This document shows positions 38,951 to 52,500 of a stretch of DNA of 64,000 nt, piece after piece. The notes under the pieces are model-generated. The model did no database searches and was not told the DNA's origin. It worked only from the letters and a program-made list of their open reading frames with translations. Within the stretch, counting starts at the first letter, position 1, and each line of letters opens with the position of its first letter. The position numbers were made by a program, and so were the translations under genes. The DNA lies in assembly GCA_008729055.1 (NCBI GenBank), contig SDUX01000005.1, positions 1,059,620 through 1,123,619 of the forward strand, read 5' to 3'. This stretch comes from Pyropia haitanensis. Lineage: Eukaryota > Rhodophyta > Bangiophyceae > Bangiales > Bangiaceae.

Positions 38951-41048
38951 GGTTGACCTTCGGCATCCGCCGCGCTCAGGCTGGCGCACCTTTAACGGCG
39001 CCAAGAGCAGAAAAGCGCCCGCAGCAGGGCGCCGTCGCCTGGGATGGGAGCCGTCGCCGAACGGGAAGAGAGTCGATCCAGGGACAGGCTGGCAGCACCG
39101 ACCCAAGGCAGGGAGCCGCCACCGCCAGACGCGACGCCAACAGCCGGCGCCGCCGCCGCGAACGTCGTTGCGGTGCCGCCGGAAGCGCGCGGCATCAGCG
39201 CCGACGGCGGGGCGTCAACAGGAAGAAAAACGACGCTGTCGAAGGGGTGGGGGCGTCAACGACACGGCCACAAAGTCCACCGGGGCGTCAAGAAATGGCG
39301 ACAAAAAGCGGGGGAGGGGGAGGGGGGCCAACGGCAAAGAGACGGCGCCGAAAGCGGGGGGCGGGCAAGACAGCGGCGGGGCAGCAAGGGTGGGGCAGCG
39401 CACCAACAGCTGCATGGCGGCGCTGCCGGTGGGGTGGGAGCGAGAAAACCCCTGGCGCCGACAGCGAGGGCAGCGTGGCGCCGACTGCAGGGAGGCCGAG
39501 TAGGCGCGGGGGGGGGGGCGCGGGGGCAACAGCATCGACGGGGGTGGCAGCGGCAGCGACATGCAGAGGACGGCCTCTATGGGACGGCCGCACCGACGGA
39601 GACGGGGCGAAGGGGGGCCGCATGATGACGGGGGGAGGAGGCGGCAACGACAGCAGAGCCAGCGGGGCCGGCCGTGGCGGCGGCGGGGGACAGGCTTGAC
39701 CGGACAACGGCGGCGACAAAGAGGGGAGGCCGCCAAGACCGCCACAACGGGAAGGGCGTCGCCGACGCCCGACTCGGGGCAGCAACGTAAGGGGGGACGG
39801 TGGACCGCTGCCGGGGTAGCGGCAGCGGGGGAAAGGGCGGCAATAAAAACCCGAGGCGGCGCCAGGCGGCGGCGATACAATAACGGGTTGGCGCCGGCAA
39901 CAACCGCGGGACGATTGGTATGACAGAGGCGGCGACGCTCCGAGACGACGACCGCCGACGCATCAACACGGGAAGGACGGGTACGAAAAGCAGCGACGCT
40001 TGCACGCCGGGGCCCCATCCCCGATGGGGGGGCTACAACATCCAGAGCCGCTCGCGAGCGGCCTCAATCAAACATGCTGCGCGCAGCTGCAAGTGCAAAT
40101 GCGCCATCGACGACGGTAGGGCGATGTTGATGCGGGGAGCGGCCGTGGGTCAGCAACGGCGGCAGTGACGGGAGGGAGGAGAGGCTTGAAAACCCGGGCA
40201 GGCGGCCGCACCAACAGGGGAGGGGCGGCGACAGCAACAGGAAAAGTGCGCCGACGGCGGTGATGGCTGGCCGATGGGGTTGGGCGACGGCGGCGGCGCG
40301 GCGTCACCGACGGGGGGGGAGCTTGTCGGCGAGTGGAGTGTAGCAGCGGTGAGGAAGGGAAAATCCCACCATTGGGAGACGAAGGGCGGCCACGGAGCGT
40401 GGTGCGGCTTGACGATGTGGAGAGTAGGTACCAGCAGCAACGCAGGCGGAACAGCCGCCGTGAGGGCGTGAGTGCTCTCGACGACAGGGAAGGCGGAGGG
40501 CGACGACTGCTGAAGCGGCGCAGCAACACGGGCACGACGGTGGCCTCGGGAGGCGCGGACCACCACGTCAGTGGACAACGCCATCCACGGCCGGCAAAGT
40601 GCGGCAAACCCCACGAGGACACGGAGTGCGGTAGAACTGACGACCGACGGCGGCGTGACGACGCGTCCGCCACGTTGCCAGGCGTCGGGCGCCCACGGCG
40701 GCCGACAGGGTGACGACGGGAGCGGTAGCCCCACCGCCATGACGGAAGAAACGGGGTGACGCCCGTCTCATCAGCGTAGACGTCAGCGGCGGCGGGATCA
40801 GGTGGGGACAAGGGCGGGCGGGGGGAAACGGGGGGGAGCGGCGCCACCAGGTGGGCGGCGGCAGCGACGTGCGGCTGGCACCGTCGACGGCTGGCAGGAA
40901 TTCCCAGCGGCGGGTGCGGTCGTGCTGCCGACGATAGAGGCGGTGCCGTCACGACCGCCGCGTCGGCGACGGCGCGGCGCCCGCCATGTCACGGCGAGGG
41001 AGTAGGGCTCGCGGCCGCGCGGGCGGCGGTGGGCTCGCCGGGCGTCAT

Positions 41049-41054
41049 TATATA
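41049..41054 (+). promoter_or_regulatory. TATATA motif upstream of the CCG repeat, unit 1
   Basis: CATTATATACACC is an isolated AT island in extremely GC-rich DNA, followed by a pyrimidine-rich stretch and a CCG repeat about 65 bp downstream. A possible core promoter reading rightward; no downstream gene is recognised. Unit 2 has the same motif at 56356-56361. Confidence 0.35.
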
Positions 41055-41117
41055 CACCTTCCCCCTCCCCGCCTCCCCAGCCTACCCGCTCGCCCGACCG
41101 GGCACCGTGCCCGCGCG

Positions 41118-41152
<35 letters not shown>
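41118..41152. repeat. (CCG)n repeat, unit 1
   Basis: About eleven CCG triplets followed by CTACATCCC. Unit 2 copy at about 56425-56459. Confidence 0.95.
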
Positions 41153-43754
41153 TACATCCCTCACACAACCAAACGGCAGACGGCAGGGGGCGCGGGGGGA
41201 GAAAGTTCCCGCCAACAACCGATGCCGCGTTGCCGCGTCGTCCACCAGGGGATGAATCCGCCGGCCGCGACGGCGTACCAATCGCTTGGCAGGAGCGCGG
41301 GAGGGAGAAAGGGGGGTGGGGGGGTGGGGTGCGGAGAAGGTTGTGGAGGGGGAAAGCGGCCGCCCGCCGCCCGTCGCGGCGTGGCGGGGGCGGGGTGGCA
41401 GACCGGCGGGGGGAGCTTCTGGGTCGGGCGGGGGGGTGCGGGAATGGACGGCCAATGGCGGGAGCGGACGAGCGGGGCGTGGAGGGGGGGAGGTGCGCGC
41501 AGCCGCGACTGCGCAGAGGGCGAGCGCGGGAGGCGCGCCGCCGCCGCGCCAGGCAGGGCGCCGCGCCGTGGCGCGGCCCGTCCGCGGCCGCCGCGCGCCG
41601 CGGCCGCGGAGTGGGGACGGGGGCGGGATGGCGGCGCGGTGCGGCGGCGCGGCGGCTGCGGCACGGCGGCCGCCACCACGCGAGCCCGCAGCCGCCGCGA
41701 CGGCAGCGGCAGCCGCGTTTGGGGTATTGGGGGCGGGACCGGCACCGCGAGGCGGCGTGAGTGCCCCTCGCCGCGCCCCCCCGTCTGCATTCACCCCTCT
41801 CCCGCCACCTGCGCCGCGCACGGTGCCGTGCGCGGCGGCCGGCGCCGGCGGTCCCGCAGGTTCAAACCGCACCCGTCGCTGCCCGCAGGCCGCGGCGGCC
41901 GTCCCGTCCCGCGCGACCGCGCGCGACGCTGGGCAGAGACGGGAGCGGTTGGCGGTGGGGGGGGGGGGGAACCGCGGGTGGCCAGCCGCAGCCGCCACGC
42001 AGCGGGTGGGGGGGTTGGCGGCGCGTGGCCCCGGCGCGGGCGGCCGCTGCGACGCGCCAACGTGGTAGGCTGCTGCGGCGGCCGCCGCGGCGCGCGGTGT
42101 CCCGTCGGTCGGCCGGCGTGGCGGGAGGCGACCGCCAGCCGTACCCGGGCAGGCTGTTCTTTTTGTTTTTTTTTTGGAGGGGGAGGGGGGGTTGGCCGCT
42201 TCGCCACCTGCCAGGTGTGTGCCGGCAGCCATCGGGACGAGCGCGCTGGGCGGGGCGCCGCGCGCCCGGGATCTGTGGCGAGAAACGAGCGGAGCGGGCT
42301 GCGGCGTGGCCGGCCGGCCGCGTCTGTCGGCAGCCCTCCCCGCCACACGCCCACGTCAGCTGTGTCTCGAGGGTGATTGGCCGGACCGTCCGGAGGGGCC
42401 CACCCACACCGCGTCCGCACACGGGCACCCGTGAGGTGTGCGCGACCCAAAACGAACCCGGGCAGCGGCCGGCAATGGCGGGCACTGCGCGGGGCGGCGC
42501 GACGCTCGCCGCGCCGTTGCGGTCGCGGCCTTCCCGGTCTGCGGCGGCCGCCACCAGCCCCCCGGCGGCACCCACAAAAAGAGAAAATCTGAGACGCGGC
42601 ACAGTACCCCCGCGCAACCAGTCGGCGCGAGCGGCACGCCGTGACCGTGGGTGCGGTCGTTTTCAGTTTTTTTGCTTAATTCATGCAGGCAGCCGCTCGC
42701 GCCCCACCCCGCTCGCCGCACCCGACAGGCGCAACCACCCACAGATGGGGGGGAAAAGCGGCGCGCCGGCGCCGCCCCGGCCGCAGCTAAACGGCGCGTG
42801 CCGCATCCCCGCCCCCTCTCGCCAGCCAGGTCGGGCGGCGTCACGACATACGCAGCGTGCCGTGGCGGCAGAGGGGCCGGGGTACCCGACGGGGCGCCCC
42901 CCCCGGCGACGGCATGCGGCCACGGATGACCCCAGCGGGATGCTGCAGCGCCGCTCGTGGGGGTCGCCTCGCCAGCGCGCGAAAAAAGGCACACAAAAAA
43001 AACGGCCTGGGCGTGGGGCGCTAGCCCGCGCGCTCCGCACATGGGCGGGGGGGGGGCCGCACAAAGGCGGCCTGCCACCCGCACGCGCCGCGGTCCGGAC
43101 GGGGTGGAACGCCGGCGGCCGAGAGCTGCCTGCCGCGGGCGCACCCCCTGCCCACCCGTGGTCCTCCCGAGCGGTTCTCTGCTGCATACCCCAACAACGG
43201 GCGCCGTGGGGGTGGGGGGGGATCGGCACCGGTGGCGGCCGCCGCGGGAAAGCGCTGTCGGCGGCGGCCGCCAGCTGCCGCTGCCCACCGCACCGCGCGG
43301 CGGCGCGCGCGCGCCTGCTGCGACCGCGGCGCGGCCCGCGGCGAGTAGCGACCGCGGCGGCGGGCGGCGACGGCGCCTCTCCGCCCTCCCCCCCTTTCCA
43401 CGGCGGGCTACGCCGTCGTCTGGCGCGCGCGACGGCCGTGGCGGGCTCGCGCCACGACCACGAGTGGCGCCCGCGTGCGCGCCGCGGGAAGGGCGAGCGG
43501 CCGCCGGCGGGCGCTCCCGCCATCGAGGCCGCCCCGCCGCGCCCGCCCGCCGCGCCGCGCGCGGAGCCGTCACTCGGCGCCTGCCGGCATCGGCGCCGCC
43601 CGCGTCCCCGTCCCGTCCCTCCCAGCCCCCGCTCGCCCGCGCGAGCGCGCGGGCGCGCGCACCCCGCCGCGCGCGACTGCGGGCCCACCCCCCCACGGCC
43701 CGCCACTGGCCGCGCTCCCGCTCTGTCGCGGCCCCGCTCGTTGGCTGCGCCGCC

Positions 43755-43759
43755 TATAT
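43755..43759 (+). promoter_or_regulatory. Second TATAT motif in unit 1
   Basis: CGCCTATATCTACCCC precedes a pyrimidine tract and is another isolated AT motif; unit 2 copy at 59065-59069. Weak promoter candidate only. Confidence 0.25.
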
Positions 43760-44079
43760 CTACCCCTCTTCCCCCTGTGTGGGCGAGCGCGGTCGCCACC
43801 CGCTGGCCGTTGTAGGCTGTCGGCCATCCGGCCGTCGTCGTCGCGGCCACCCGTCGCAGCGCCCGATGGCACCGCCGTCGGCGCCACCCGGCCGGGCCGC
43901 TGTCACCGGCGGTGCCGCCTGAAGCAGACGGCGTTGTGCGTCGATGCGGCTGCTGCGGTCGCGGATACGGTCGCCGCCGCCAATGTTGTTCCTGCACGTG
44001 CCACCGCGAGCGGCCGCGCCCGTCTCGCACGCGCCGGGAGTGCACGCGTGGGCGTGGACCCTCCGTGATGTGCTTCCCC

Positions 44080-45010
44080 CCATCACCACGGTAGGCTTTC
44101 TTTGTCCCGATGCTTGTCCACTGTTTGTTTGCGGTTTGTTGTTCCCCTTCTTGGCGACGTGTGCTTCTTGTCTCCCTCCTCCCCCGTGAGAGATGTTTTG
44201 GAGTGTCCCTCCTGATTGTCCGCTGCCTTTTTCGCCGTCCTCCTTCCCCCCTCTCCGAAACCGGCGGCTCCCTGTGTGGCGTGCTTGGACAACCCTGCCG
44301 CCGGCCGCCCCCTCCCCGTGGCAATGGCGGCGCCGTGCCGCCAGGTGCGGACGGCGGTGGCGTGTTGAGGCGCCTCCCTCGTATCGTGCGAGCGTCGGGG
44401 TGGTGGGGGGCCAGTGGTCTGGCGCCCGACTCTCCGCCCCCCGCGCCAGCCGTCCCCGCCCGCTGCTATGGCTCAAGAGCCGGGAGGGCGGCGAGGGGAC
44501 TGGCGTTGGGTGGACGACGGCGCCGGGCGCGTCGCGGAGTCGGCGGGCGGGGGGCAGCAAGGGGCGGAGGCGGCGCACGACGGCTCGCCCCTCGCCGGCC
44601 CCACTGACTCACAGCGTCCTCGCTCCGCTGCTACAACGTTTCGGTAGCGTACCGTTCATGTTGGAGTGGTGCGTTTGTTCGCTTCCGGATCTGTGTGGTT
44701 GGGCGGTTTTATCACCGTGGACCGTACTGTTGTGCCGCTTCTGACATTCACGTCCTGTTTGCTGTTCGTTGCTGTTTTTGTTTGCCTTGGTCGGTGGCCT
44801 GTTGAGCTGGTTCCCGCCTCAGGTTCCTGTCGTTCCGCCGATACGAGCTTTGTCGCCGATTGCCCTCGTCTCTCTGCCTCCCCGTCTCTTCTCGCTGCGT
44901 CACCCGCCACCGTCCATGTGCTGCTGTTGAGGTTTGCTGCCGGCACCTGCTGCAGGCGTTGACAGAGTGCGACGGCGGCAAGGCACGGGCTGGGAGCTGT
45001 TGCTGCAGGC
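44080..45010. other. T-rich section of the macrosatellite unit
   Basis: Two stretches (44085-44260 and 44640-44930) are unusually T-rich on +, in contrast to the C/G or G/A bias of the rest of the unit. Open frames are short and show no domain. Unit 2 copy at about 59390-60320. Confidence 0.5.
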
Positions 45011-48000
45011 GGCCGCGATGGCCGTTGCACTTGCAGGGGGGCGCGGCCGCGTTGCGCGTCGGTGGCTCGTCTCGCCAAGGGCGGGGGCGGTCGCCGCAGC
45101 TCGTCGTCGCGGCGTTGGCGCCCCCCCCCGTGGCGGCAATGGCGGGTGGCGGCGGCACGAGTGCGGTGCGGTGTCGCCGTCGGCCGGCTTGGAGGGTGCG
45201 CGCCGCGCCGCGTTTTGGCGTCGCCCTCCGCGCGCCTGCCGCCCGTGTTGACGGCGGTTGGCGGCGGGACGGCACCGTTGGGTCACCGCCCCCCCGTTGT
45301 TGACGTTGGTGGCGGCCGCTGCTGGCGGCCGCCGCCCGTTTGCTTTCTTGGGTGGGCCGTGGGGACCCCGGCGGGCGGCTGCGGTCATCTGACAGGCGGC
45401 GAGACAGTACGCGCACTGCGGGTGGCGGCGGGGAGCGCCGCCCCGTTGACGCGGTGGCGGTGTTTTTCTCGCGCATGGGGCGGCGAGCGGCGTCGTCAAG
45501 GTGAGCGGGGGGCACCCAACGGTGGCAACGTTTGCGGGCGCTGCTGGAGTGGCGACGTGTCGCCACTAGCGTCGCCTTGTGACGTCAGCTGGTGGCAGTG
45601 ACGGCGGTGCGCGAATGGCCACCACTGCTAGCTTTGGCGGCGTGCGTCACCCTGACGGCGCGCCGGCGTTTGCAGTTAATGGCCAAGTGGACCGGAACCG
45701 GCAAGGCAGGCACAGCGGGCGCACGTTACCGGAGCTGCTGACCTGTGCCGCGCCTCGTTGGTGGGGGCGCGACGCTTGACGGTCGTGGAGCGGTCCCGCT
45801 GTTGGCGGCGCGGCGGCTGCGCCGGGCGGCTCCTGGCGTTGGCGGCGAGCAGGCGCTGCTGGACGGGGGCGTCGCCCTCGCCGCTGGCGTTGGCGGCGGG
45901 CGGCCCGTGTGAGACTGGCAGGTGGCGGTCACCGTCTGCATTGATGGCGCGCGGCTGCTGCCGTCGGCGGGGGTCGGTGTTTCTCGCCGCCGGCTGCGGC
46001 GGCGACCGGCTATGGAGGCGGTCCATGCACACTAGCATCGCCCACCGCAGCCGGCTGGCGTTGACCACGTCAGCGCGGTTGCGCTCACGGGGTGCCGCCC
46101 CCATGTGTCTCGACGGACCCTGTTATGCTTCACCGTCCCGGGAAAGCTGCTGACAGCGGCGAGTGCTGCGCGCGCGGCGGTGGCGGCGTGGCTATAGCAC
46201 CGCCTCGCGGCGGCAGACATGACGGCAGAAGCCACGCCGTCGGCTCGCTCCGGGCCCAACGTGCAGGGCGGCTGTGGCGACTGTGAACACCCGCTGTCAC
46301 GCCGTGCGCGCTGGCCGAGGCACGCGCGCTGAGCAACGACGGCGGCGGCGGCAGCGGCGGCGGCCGTGGTGGTGGTGTCGACCACCGCGGTGCGGCTGGC
46401 GTCGACGGCGGGTCTTCAGCGTCGGCGGGGCGGGTCGTCGTGTGCGCCGGCGCGGTCTGCTGGAAACTGCCGAGGTCGAGTGTGCAAAGTTCGACTTGGC
46501 AACGAGGCTCCGTCCGCACCTTGCCCCAGGCCTAGCCTCTTCCGCTCACCCGACCGGCGCTCTAACCCTAACGCCCAACGCCGCCCCTGCTAACGCCTCC
46601 GCGGCCACCGCCGCCACAGCCGCCGCCACAGCCGCCGCCGCAGCCGCCGCCGCCGCCGTCCCGCCGCGAGGACGGATCCACGGCCTGGCGGTCGGCGACA
46701 ACGTCGGTGGCGACGGGTCGGGGCAGATACAGTAGCGACCGTCCGATGCAGGCATTGCCAGCTGCCGCCGCCATCGACGCAGAAATGCCGGCGCTCGTGA
46801 CGGTTCCGAAGCGGCCGACAGCGTCGTCATTGGCAGTGCCGCTGTTCCCACCACCGCCCCCTCCCCCCCCCCCGCCATTGCTGTGCCACCCCGCACCGGT
46901 TGGTGGCACCACCACCACCGCCACTACATGGCAGAGGAGACGGAGACGACCACCGCCGCCACCGCCAGCTGCCCATAGGGGAACTGGCAACCGCGGCCAC
47001 CGCCGCCGACGCGGCCGCCACCGGCGTGACCGCCAAGTGGCCCCCGCCGCCGCCGCCGCCGTCGCCGCTGCAGTTGCCGGCCTCCCCGCCGCAGCCCCTC
47101 CTTCCATTGGGGGGGTGGCGACACCGGATGGTGGTTGGAGCGGCGCCGCACTCACCCCCTCGCCCCGCCTGCGCCGTGGCCGATGTTGCCGCCGCTGCCT
47201 CCGCTGTGAAAAGCGGGAGTAGGGAGGTTGGGCGGTGCCAGGCGCCGTCGTCACCTCGGCTGTCACCGTCGCCGCCGCCGCCAACCAACAGGCGTGCATG
47301 ATGCGGCCGCCGCGGCAGCCGAGCATGAGCACCGCCGACCTGCCTCAGAAGTGTCTATGCGGGGAGCGCGCCCCCCCCCCCCGATGCGCCGCGCCCTCTG
47401 CACCCTTCACCCCCACCACCCCTACCACCGCCTCTGCGGCTCACCACATCGGCCGACAACCTCCCCGCCGCCGCTCTCACTGCCACTGCTGCCCGCCGCT
47501 GCCGCTCCGCCGCCGTCTCACGGCCGACATCAGCTACCCTTCCGCCTCGGCAGTCGCCCGGCACCACCACCGACACCGCCTGACCCGACCGCCCGCCCGC
47601 CTTGTGCGCCCTCATAGCAACGGGGGAGGGCAGGTGCCGCCGCGGCAGGGGGGCTACACGGTGGAAGATAAAAGCGTGAGGGGGGGCGCCGGCGGGTGGC
47701 ACTTTGGGGGGAGAGGGGGGGGGGGGGCGCCCAGCCGCGGCCACCGCCATCCACGGCGCTGTAGTGGCGCCGGCACCCTGGCGCCGGCAGTGGCGGCGGC
47801 GGCGGCGGGGGCGACAGCGACGATGGCGGCGGCGGCGACGGGGGCGGCGGCGGCGGCGGAGGCGGCGAGGCGGCGGCGGAAATGGCGCCGACGCCCGCCG
47901 GGGCGGCCGCCGCCGCCGACGGCGTGGCCGCCGAGGCCGCCTCATCGGTGCTGATCCGCTGACCAGCCGCTCCCTCCGCCACGACGGCCCGGCCCGCCGC

Positions 48001-49104
48001 CGGTGCGCCCGCGGCGGGTCAGCAGCAACGCCTACCCCCCCGCCGCCCCCCTTCCCCCCCACAATCCAAAGACAGCCACCTCAAGTTCGGGCGAAGCAGC
48101 GGCCCCCCCCCCCCCCTCCCGGCCGCACACCCGCTTCCCCGAGGGGCATGCGGCCCACGCCACCGCCATCCCCCTCCGCTCGACCCTCGCAACGACCCCA
48201 CCCCCCGGCGATCCCGGCCAGCCATCCGGGGCTTAGCCTCCTCCGCCGACCACGCCCTCCCCTCGCGAGCGCCAGCGCCGCCGCGGCGAGGGTGCCGCTC
48301 GCGGACCGTCCACCGCCCGCGGCGGGGACGCGCGACAGCCAGGCGGCGACGCCCCAGCTGGCGGGGAGGCGCCGCGACAGGGCCGTGCCGAGCCGTCATG
48401 CCGCCGTGCCGCGGCCGGCCGGTTTAGCCGCCGCGGCGCATCCGCGAGAGCGGGGCGAGACAAAGAAGAGAACAGGGCGGGGAGAGGAGGGGGGTGGAGG
48501 GGGGGGAGGGGGGGGACGCAGAGTGCGCCGACGCTGAAGGGGGGGCGGGCGGTGGCCGAGGCCGCGGCGGTCCTGGCGGTTCCTGGCGAGGGCGTCCGAC
48601 AAGCGCGACGCCGCCGTCGGCCGGGGGTTCGGAGCGGATGTCCCGGCGGACACGCGCCGCGCGCCGGGTGCGGGGGTGCCCGCCTGCGGGCCGCCGCCGC
48701 CACCACCGCCGCCGCCGCCGCGCCCCTCCCCCCCCCCCCCGCACGTCGCCACTCCCCGGGCGCCCCCCCCCCCCCAGCCCGCGCGGAGGATAGCCCGTCC
48801 GCGGCTCGCCCCGCGCCAGCCCCCACACCGCCTTCGCCAGCATCGCCGCGAGTGGCGGTACGCCCCCACCCCCACCACCAACACCGCCACCGCCGCCGCT
48901 GTCGCCGTCTGCCGCGGCCGCCGAGGCCGCCGCGAGCGACGCGCCGCCGCCGCCGCCGGCGGGCGGCGACGGCAGCGGGCGGGCGAGCGGCAGCGGCGGC
49001 GGCGACGGGTGCCCGCGGGCCGGTCAGCTCAACGCGGAGGCACTCGGCAGACAGCGAGCGCGAACAGCCACCCGTGGGGGGGGGAGGGAGGGAGGGGGGG
49101 GGTG

Positions 49105-49543
49105 GTGGCGACGGCGGCGGCTGCTCCCCGCACGCGCCGGCGGCGCGTCGGCCGGCGCCGCAGCCGACGCGGCCGCTGCCGTCGCCGCCGCGGACGCGTC
49201 CGCGTCGGCAGCCACAGCGGCCGCGTCGGCAGCCACAGCGTCCGCTGCGGCGGCCACCGTGGCAAGGAGCACCGCCTCGGCACGCCGGTGGACAAGCGAC
49301 CACACGTGCCCCCCACCCGGGCGCTACACCACGACGTCCGGCGCAATCGCACCGCCGCAGCCGCCATCGCCGCCGCCACCGCGAACGCCTCCGCCGCCGC
49401 CGCCCGCGGGTGCCAGCACGGCAGCCACCGCGCCCGCGACCGCGCCACCGGCTACCATCGTCGGCGAGCAGCCAGCCGGTGAGATAGATGCGACCGACCA
49501 CCGCCGCCAGCACCCCTCGCGACGCCGCGCCGCTGCCGCCCGA

Positions 49544-49590
<47 letters not shown>

Positions 49591-52500
49591 AGTCCATTGC
49601 CGCCGCCGCGGGCGTGACCTGCGCCACCTCCACCACGGGAAGGGGCGGGTGAAGGCGCCGGCGGAGAAGGGTGCCAACAAGATGGAGAGAGACACGTCCC
49701 GGCTGTCACGGCAGCGGTCGCAGTCGCGGTCTTGTTTGCGATCCCCGACACGGCCGGCGCGGCCGCTACGATCGGGTGCACCCCTGCTGCCGCCACGGCT
49801 GGCGGTGCCGCCGGCGCAGATTCAGTTATTCAGCCCACCGCCGTGGCCGCCGCAGACGCACTGCCGCCGTCCCTGCCTCTGCCTCCGCCGCCGCCGCCGC
49901 CGCCGCCGCGGTCGGCGATGCCCCCACCGCCCCCGTGACTGCCGTGCTGATCGTCACGGGGGCGGCAACAAAGCCATCGGGCCGTCGCCGGCGCCCCAGC
50001 GTTCGTCGCTGTCAACGGCAGCGGCGGCGACGGTGGCGCCGCTGCGGCCAAAGCGCGTGGCACCAACCCCCGCCGGCCTTTTGGTGGGAGAGGTGTGGTG
50101 GCGCAAGGGCCGCGGTGGCTTCAGCGACGAAGATCACGGCGGCGGCCACGTCAGAGCCCGCCACGCACGACGGCGGCCGCAACAGGGGAAGCCGCACCGG
50201 CGGCGACGGCGGCAGCGGCGGTAGCCGCAACAGCGGTCGGGAGAGCGCTAGGCAGAGCGGCAGCCGCTGCGGCCGCAACAGTGGCCCCGGCGGCCGCAGC
50301 GACAGACGCAAGGGCCGCGGCGGCGGCAGCAACAGCTGCCGGGGCGACAGCGGCGACGCCGTCTACGACGAGGTCGGCGAGAGCCTCATTCGCGACGGTG
50401 ACAAAATTCATCAGCTGTGCTGGCAATGACAACGGCAACGGCGCTAGCTGTGAGTGCAGCAGCGTCAGCGGCATTGACTAAAGTGGCGACGGTGGCAATT
50501 GCAGACGCCGCGGGGGCTGCAGCAACGGCGGCAGCGGCGACGGCAGTGATAACGGTAGCAGCGGCGGTCGCGATGGCGGCAGCGGCCGCGGCGGTGACAG
50601 GACACCACGGCAACGCCAACAAAATAAGCAGCTGCAGCGACGGCCGCACACGCCACGGCGGCGCCAACAATAGCGGCAGCCACCGACAGCCGCGGTCCAG
50701 GCAGCGGCGACGTCAGCGACGGCAGCGGAAGCCGCGGCCGCGGCCACGCCAAAAACTGCCCACCCCGACGTCGCCTGCGACGGAAAATGACCCGCCGCGG
50801 CAGCAGCGGCAAACTCTTGAGGGCGGCCGAGGCAGAGGTAGCGGCAGTAGCAGCGACAGAGACTGGAATGCACAAAGCAGCAGCACTGGCCATCGAGACA
50901 CACGCAACGGTGGCAGCCGCGCCAGACGCCGCGGCGGCGGCCGCGCCAGACGCCGTAGCGGCAGCCGCGCCAGACGCCGCGGCGGCGGCGCGCCAGACGC
51001 TGTAGCGGTGGCCGCGACAGATGACGCGGCGGCGGCAGCGGCGAGCAGCGCGGCCGCGGCAGCGAAATTGGCAGCGGCGGCGGACGCAACAGCCGCAGCA
51101 GCAGCAAAAGAGATGAGCATGTGCGACAACAACAGCAGTGGCCTTCGCGACACACGCCGCGACGGCAGCGTCTCGGGCCACCGCGGCAGCAACGCCACAC
51201 GCCGAGCATCACGACAGTCGTCACGACAGCGGTAGCGGCCGCCGCACCCTCAATGGCAGTCGCGGCGTCACCGGCGGCGGCAACGGCTGTGGCCGCGACA
51301 GCGGCGGTGGCAGCGCAAGCGCCAGACGCCGCGGCCGCGGCGGCGCCAGCGGTCGCGGCGGCCCCCAGAACAACGGTAGCAACAGCAGCACCGCCAAACG
51401 GCGCGGCGGCTGGCACAACAGAGGCCGCCTGCCGCCACCGCGGCAGCGACAGAGGCCGCGGCCGAGGTGGGCAACAGAAACCACGGCGACGGCCGCGACA
51501 GAGAACACGACCGCGGCAGCCACGGCGGCAGCGGCTGTGAAAGCAAATATCGCCGCGGATGTAGATGTGCCAAAGGCTGCTTTCGGCAACGGTGGACGCG
51601 CTATAGGCTGCGGTGATGGCAGCGCCTTACGCAGCCGCGGCGGCAGGAACAGCGGCAGCGACAGAAGCCGCATGAAGGGTGGCGGCAGCGGCATCGACGC
51701 ATGCCGCGACGGCCGCGGCCACAGCAGCACCGATGGCGGCAGCAATGGCCGCCGCAGCGGCAGCCGCGACACAGGCCGCGACGGTGGGCGCGCCAGACGC
51801 TGCGGCGGGTGCCTGACAAAGGCCGTGGCTCCGGCAGCGACAAGAGCCGCGGCATGCAGGGTCACAGAAGCAGCTGGAGCGGGCGGAACAGCCGCACTGG
51901 CGACAGCCGCGACAGCGGCAGCGGCCGCCGCCGCGACAGCAGCAGCGGCAGAGGCAGCGATAGTGCCAGCGTCAGTGTCCACGACAACAGACACTCACAG
52001 CGACAGCGGATGTCACAGACGACGCAACAGCGGCAGCGCCAGAGGCCGTCGTGGTGGCTAAGGCAGCGTCACGGAAAGTGGCCGCGAAAGAGGCCGCCCA
52101 CCGCGTTGGTTTCCGCGCCATAGGCAGCCACGGTGGCTGCGACAGAGACCGCGGCAAAGGCCGCTACAGACGGCGTCCACCGCGACGGCTGCTGCGACAG
52201 ACGTCTCTGCGGTGGCAGCCACAACGGCCGCCTCGACGGCCATGACAAAAGCCGCAGCGGCCGCAGCAACCAACGCGGCTCACCGCAACGGCGGCCGCGC
52301 CAGCGGCGGCGCGGCGGCGGCCTCGACACTGGCCGCGGCGACAAGAGCGGCAGCAGGCGCGTCAGACGCTGCCTACCGTGACGTCGTCCACCACAGCGGC
52401 AGCGGCAGCGACAGCGACAGACGCAGCGGCATCAGCAGCGTCGGCGGCAACGGCGGCGGCCGCGACAGCGGCAGCAACGGACGTCGTGGCAGCGGCGGCG

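Larger units (their letters stand above)
30709..46009. repeat. Macrosatellite unit 1 (15,301 bp)
   Basis: First of a head-to-tail array. The sequence beginning CTATGGAGGCGGTCCATGCA occurs at 30709, 46010 and 61320, and everything after each start is near-identical. The left edge is sharp: the 5' neighbour of 30709 has no counterpart before 46010. Rough layout: poly-C and CCG-rich sequence to 33.7 kb, GCN-rich tract 33.8-38.8 kb, G-rich sequence to 41 kb, TATATA and CCG repeat at 41.05-41.15 kb, CG-rich sequence to 44 kb, then T/G-rich sequence to the end. No rRNA, tRNA, transposase, RT or conserved domain is recognised. Frames over long ORFs change between units because of homopolymer length differences, so I annotate none as genes. 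Confidence 0.95.
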
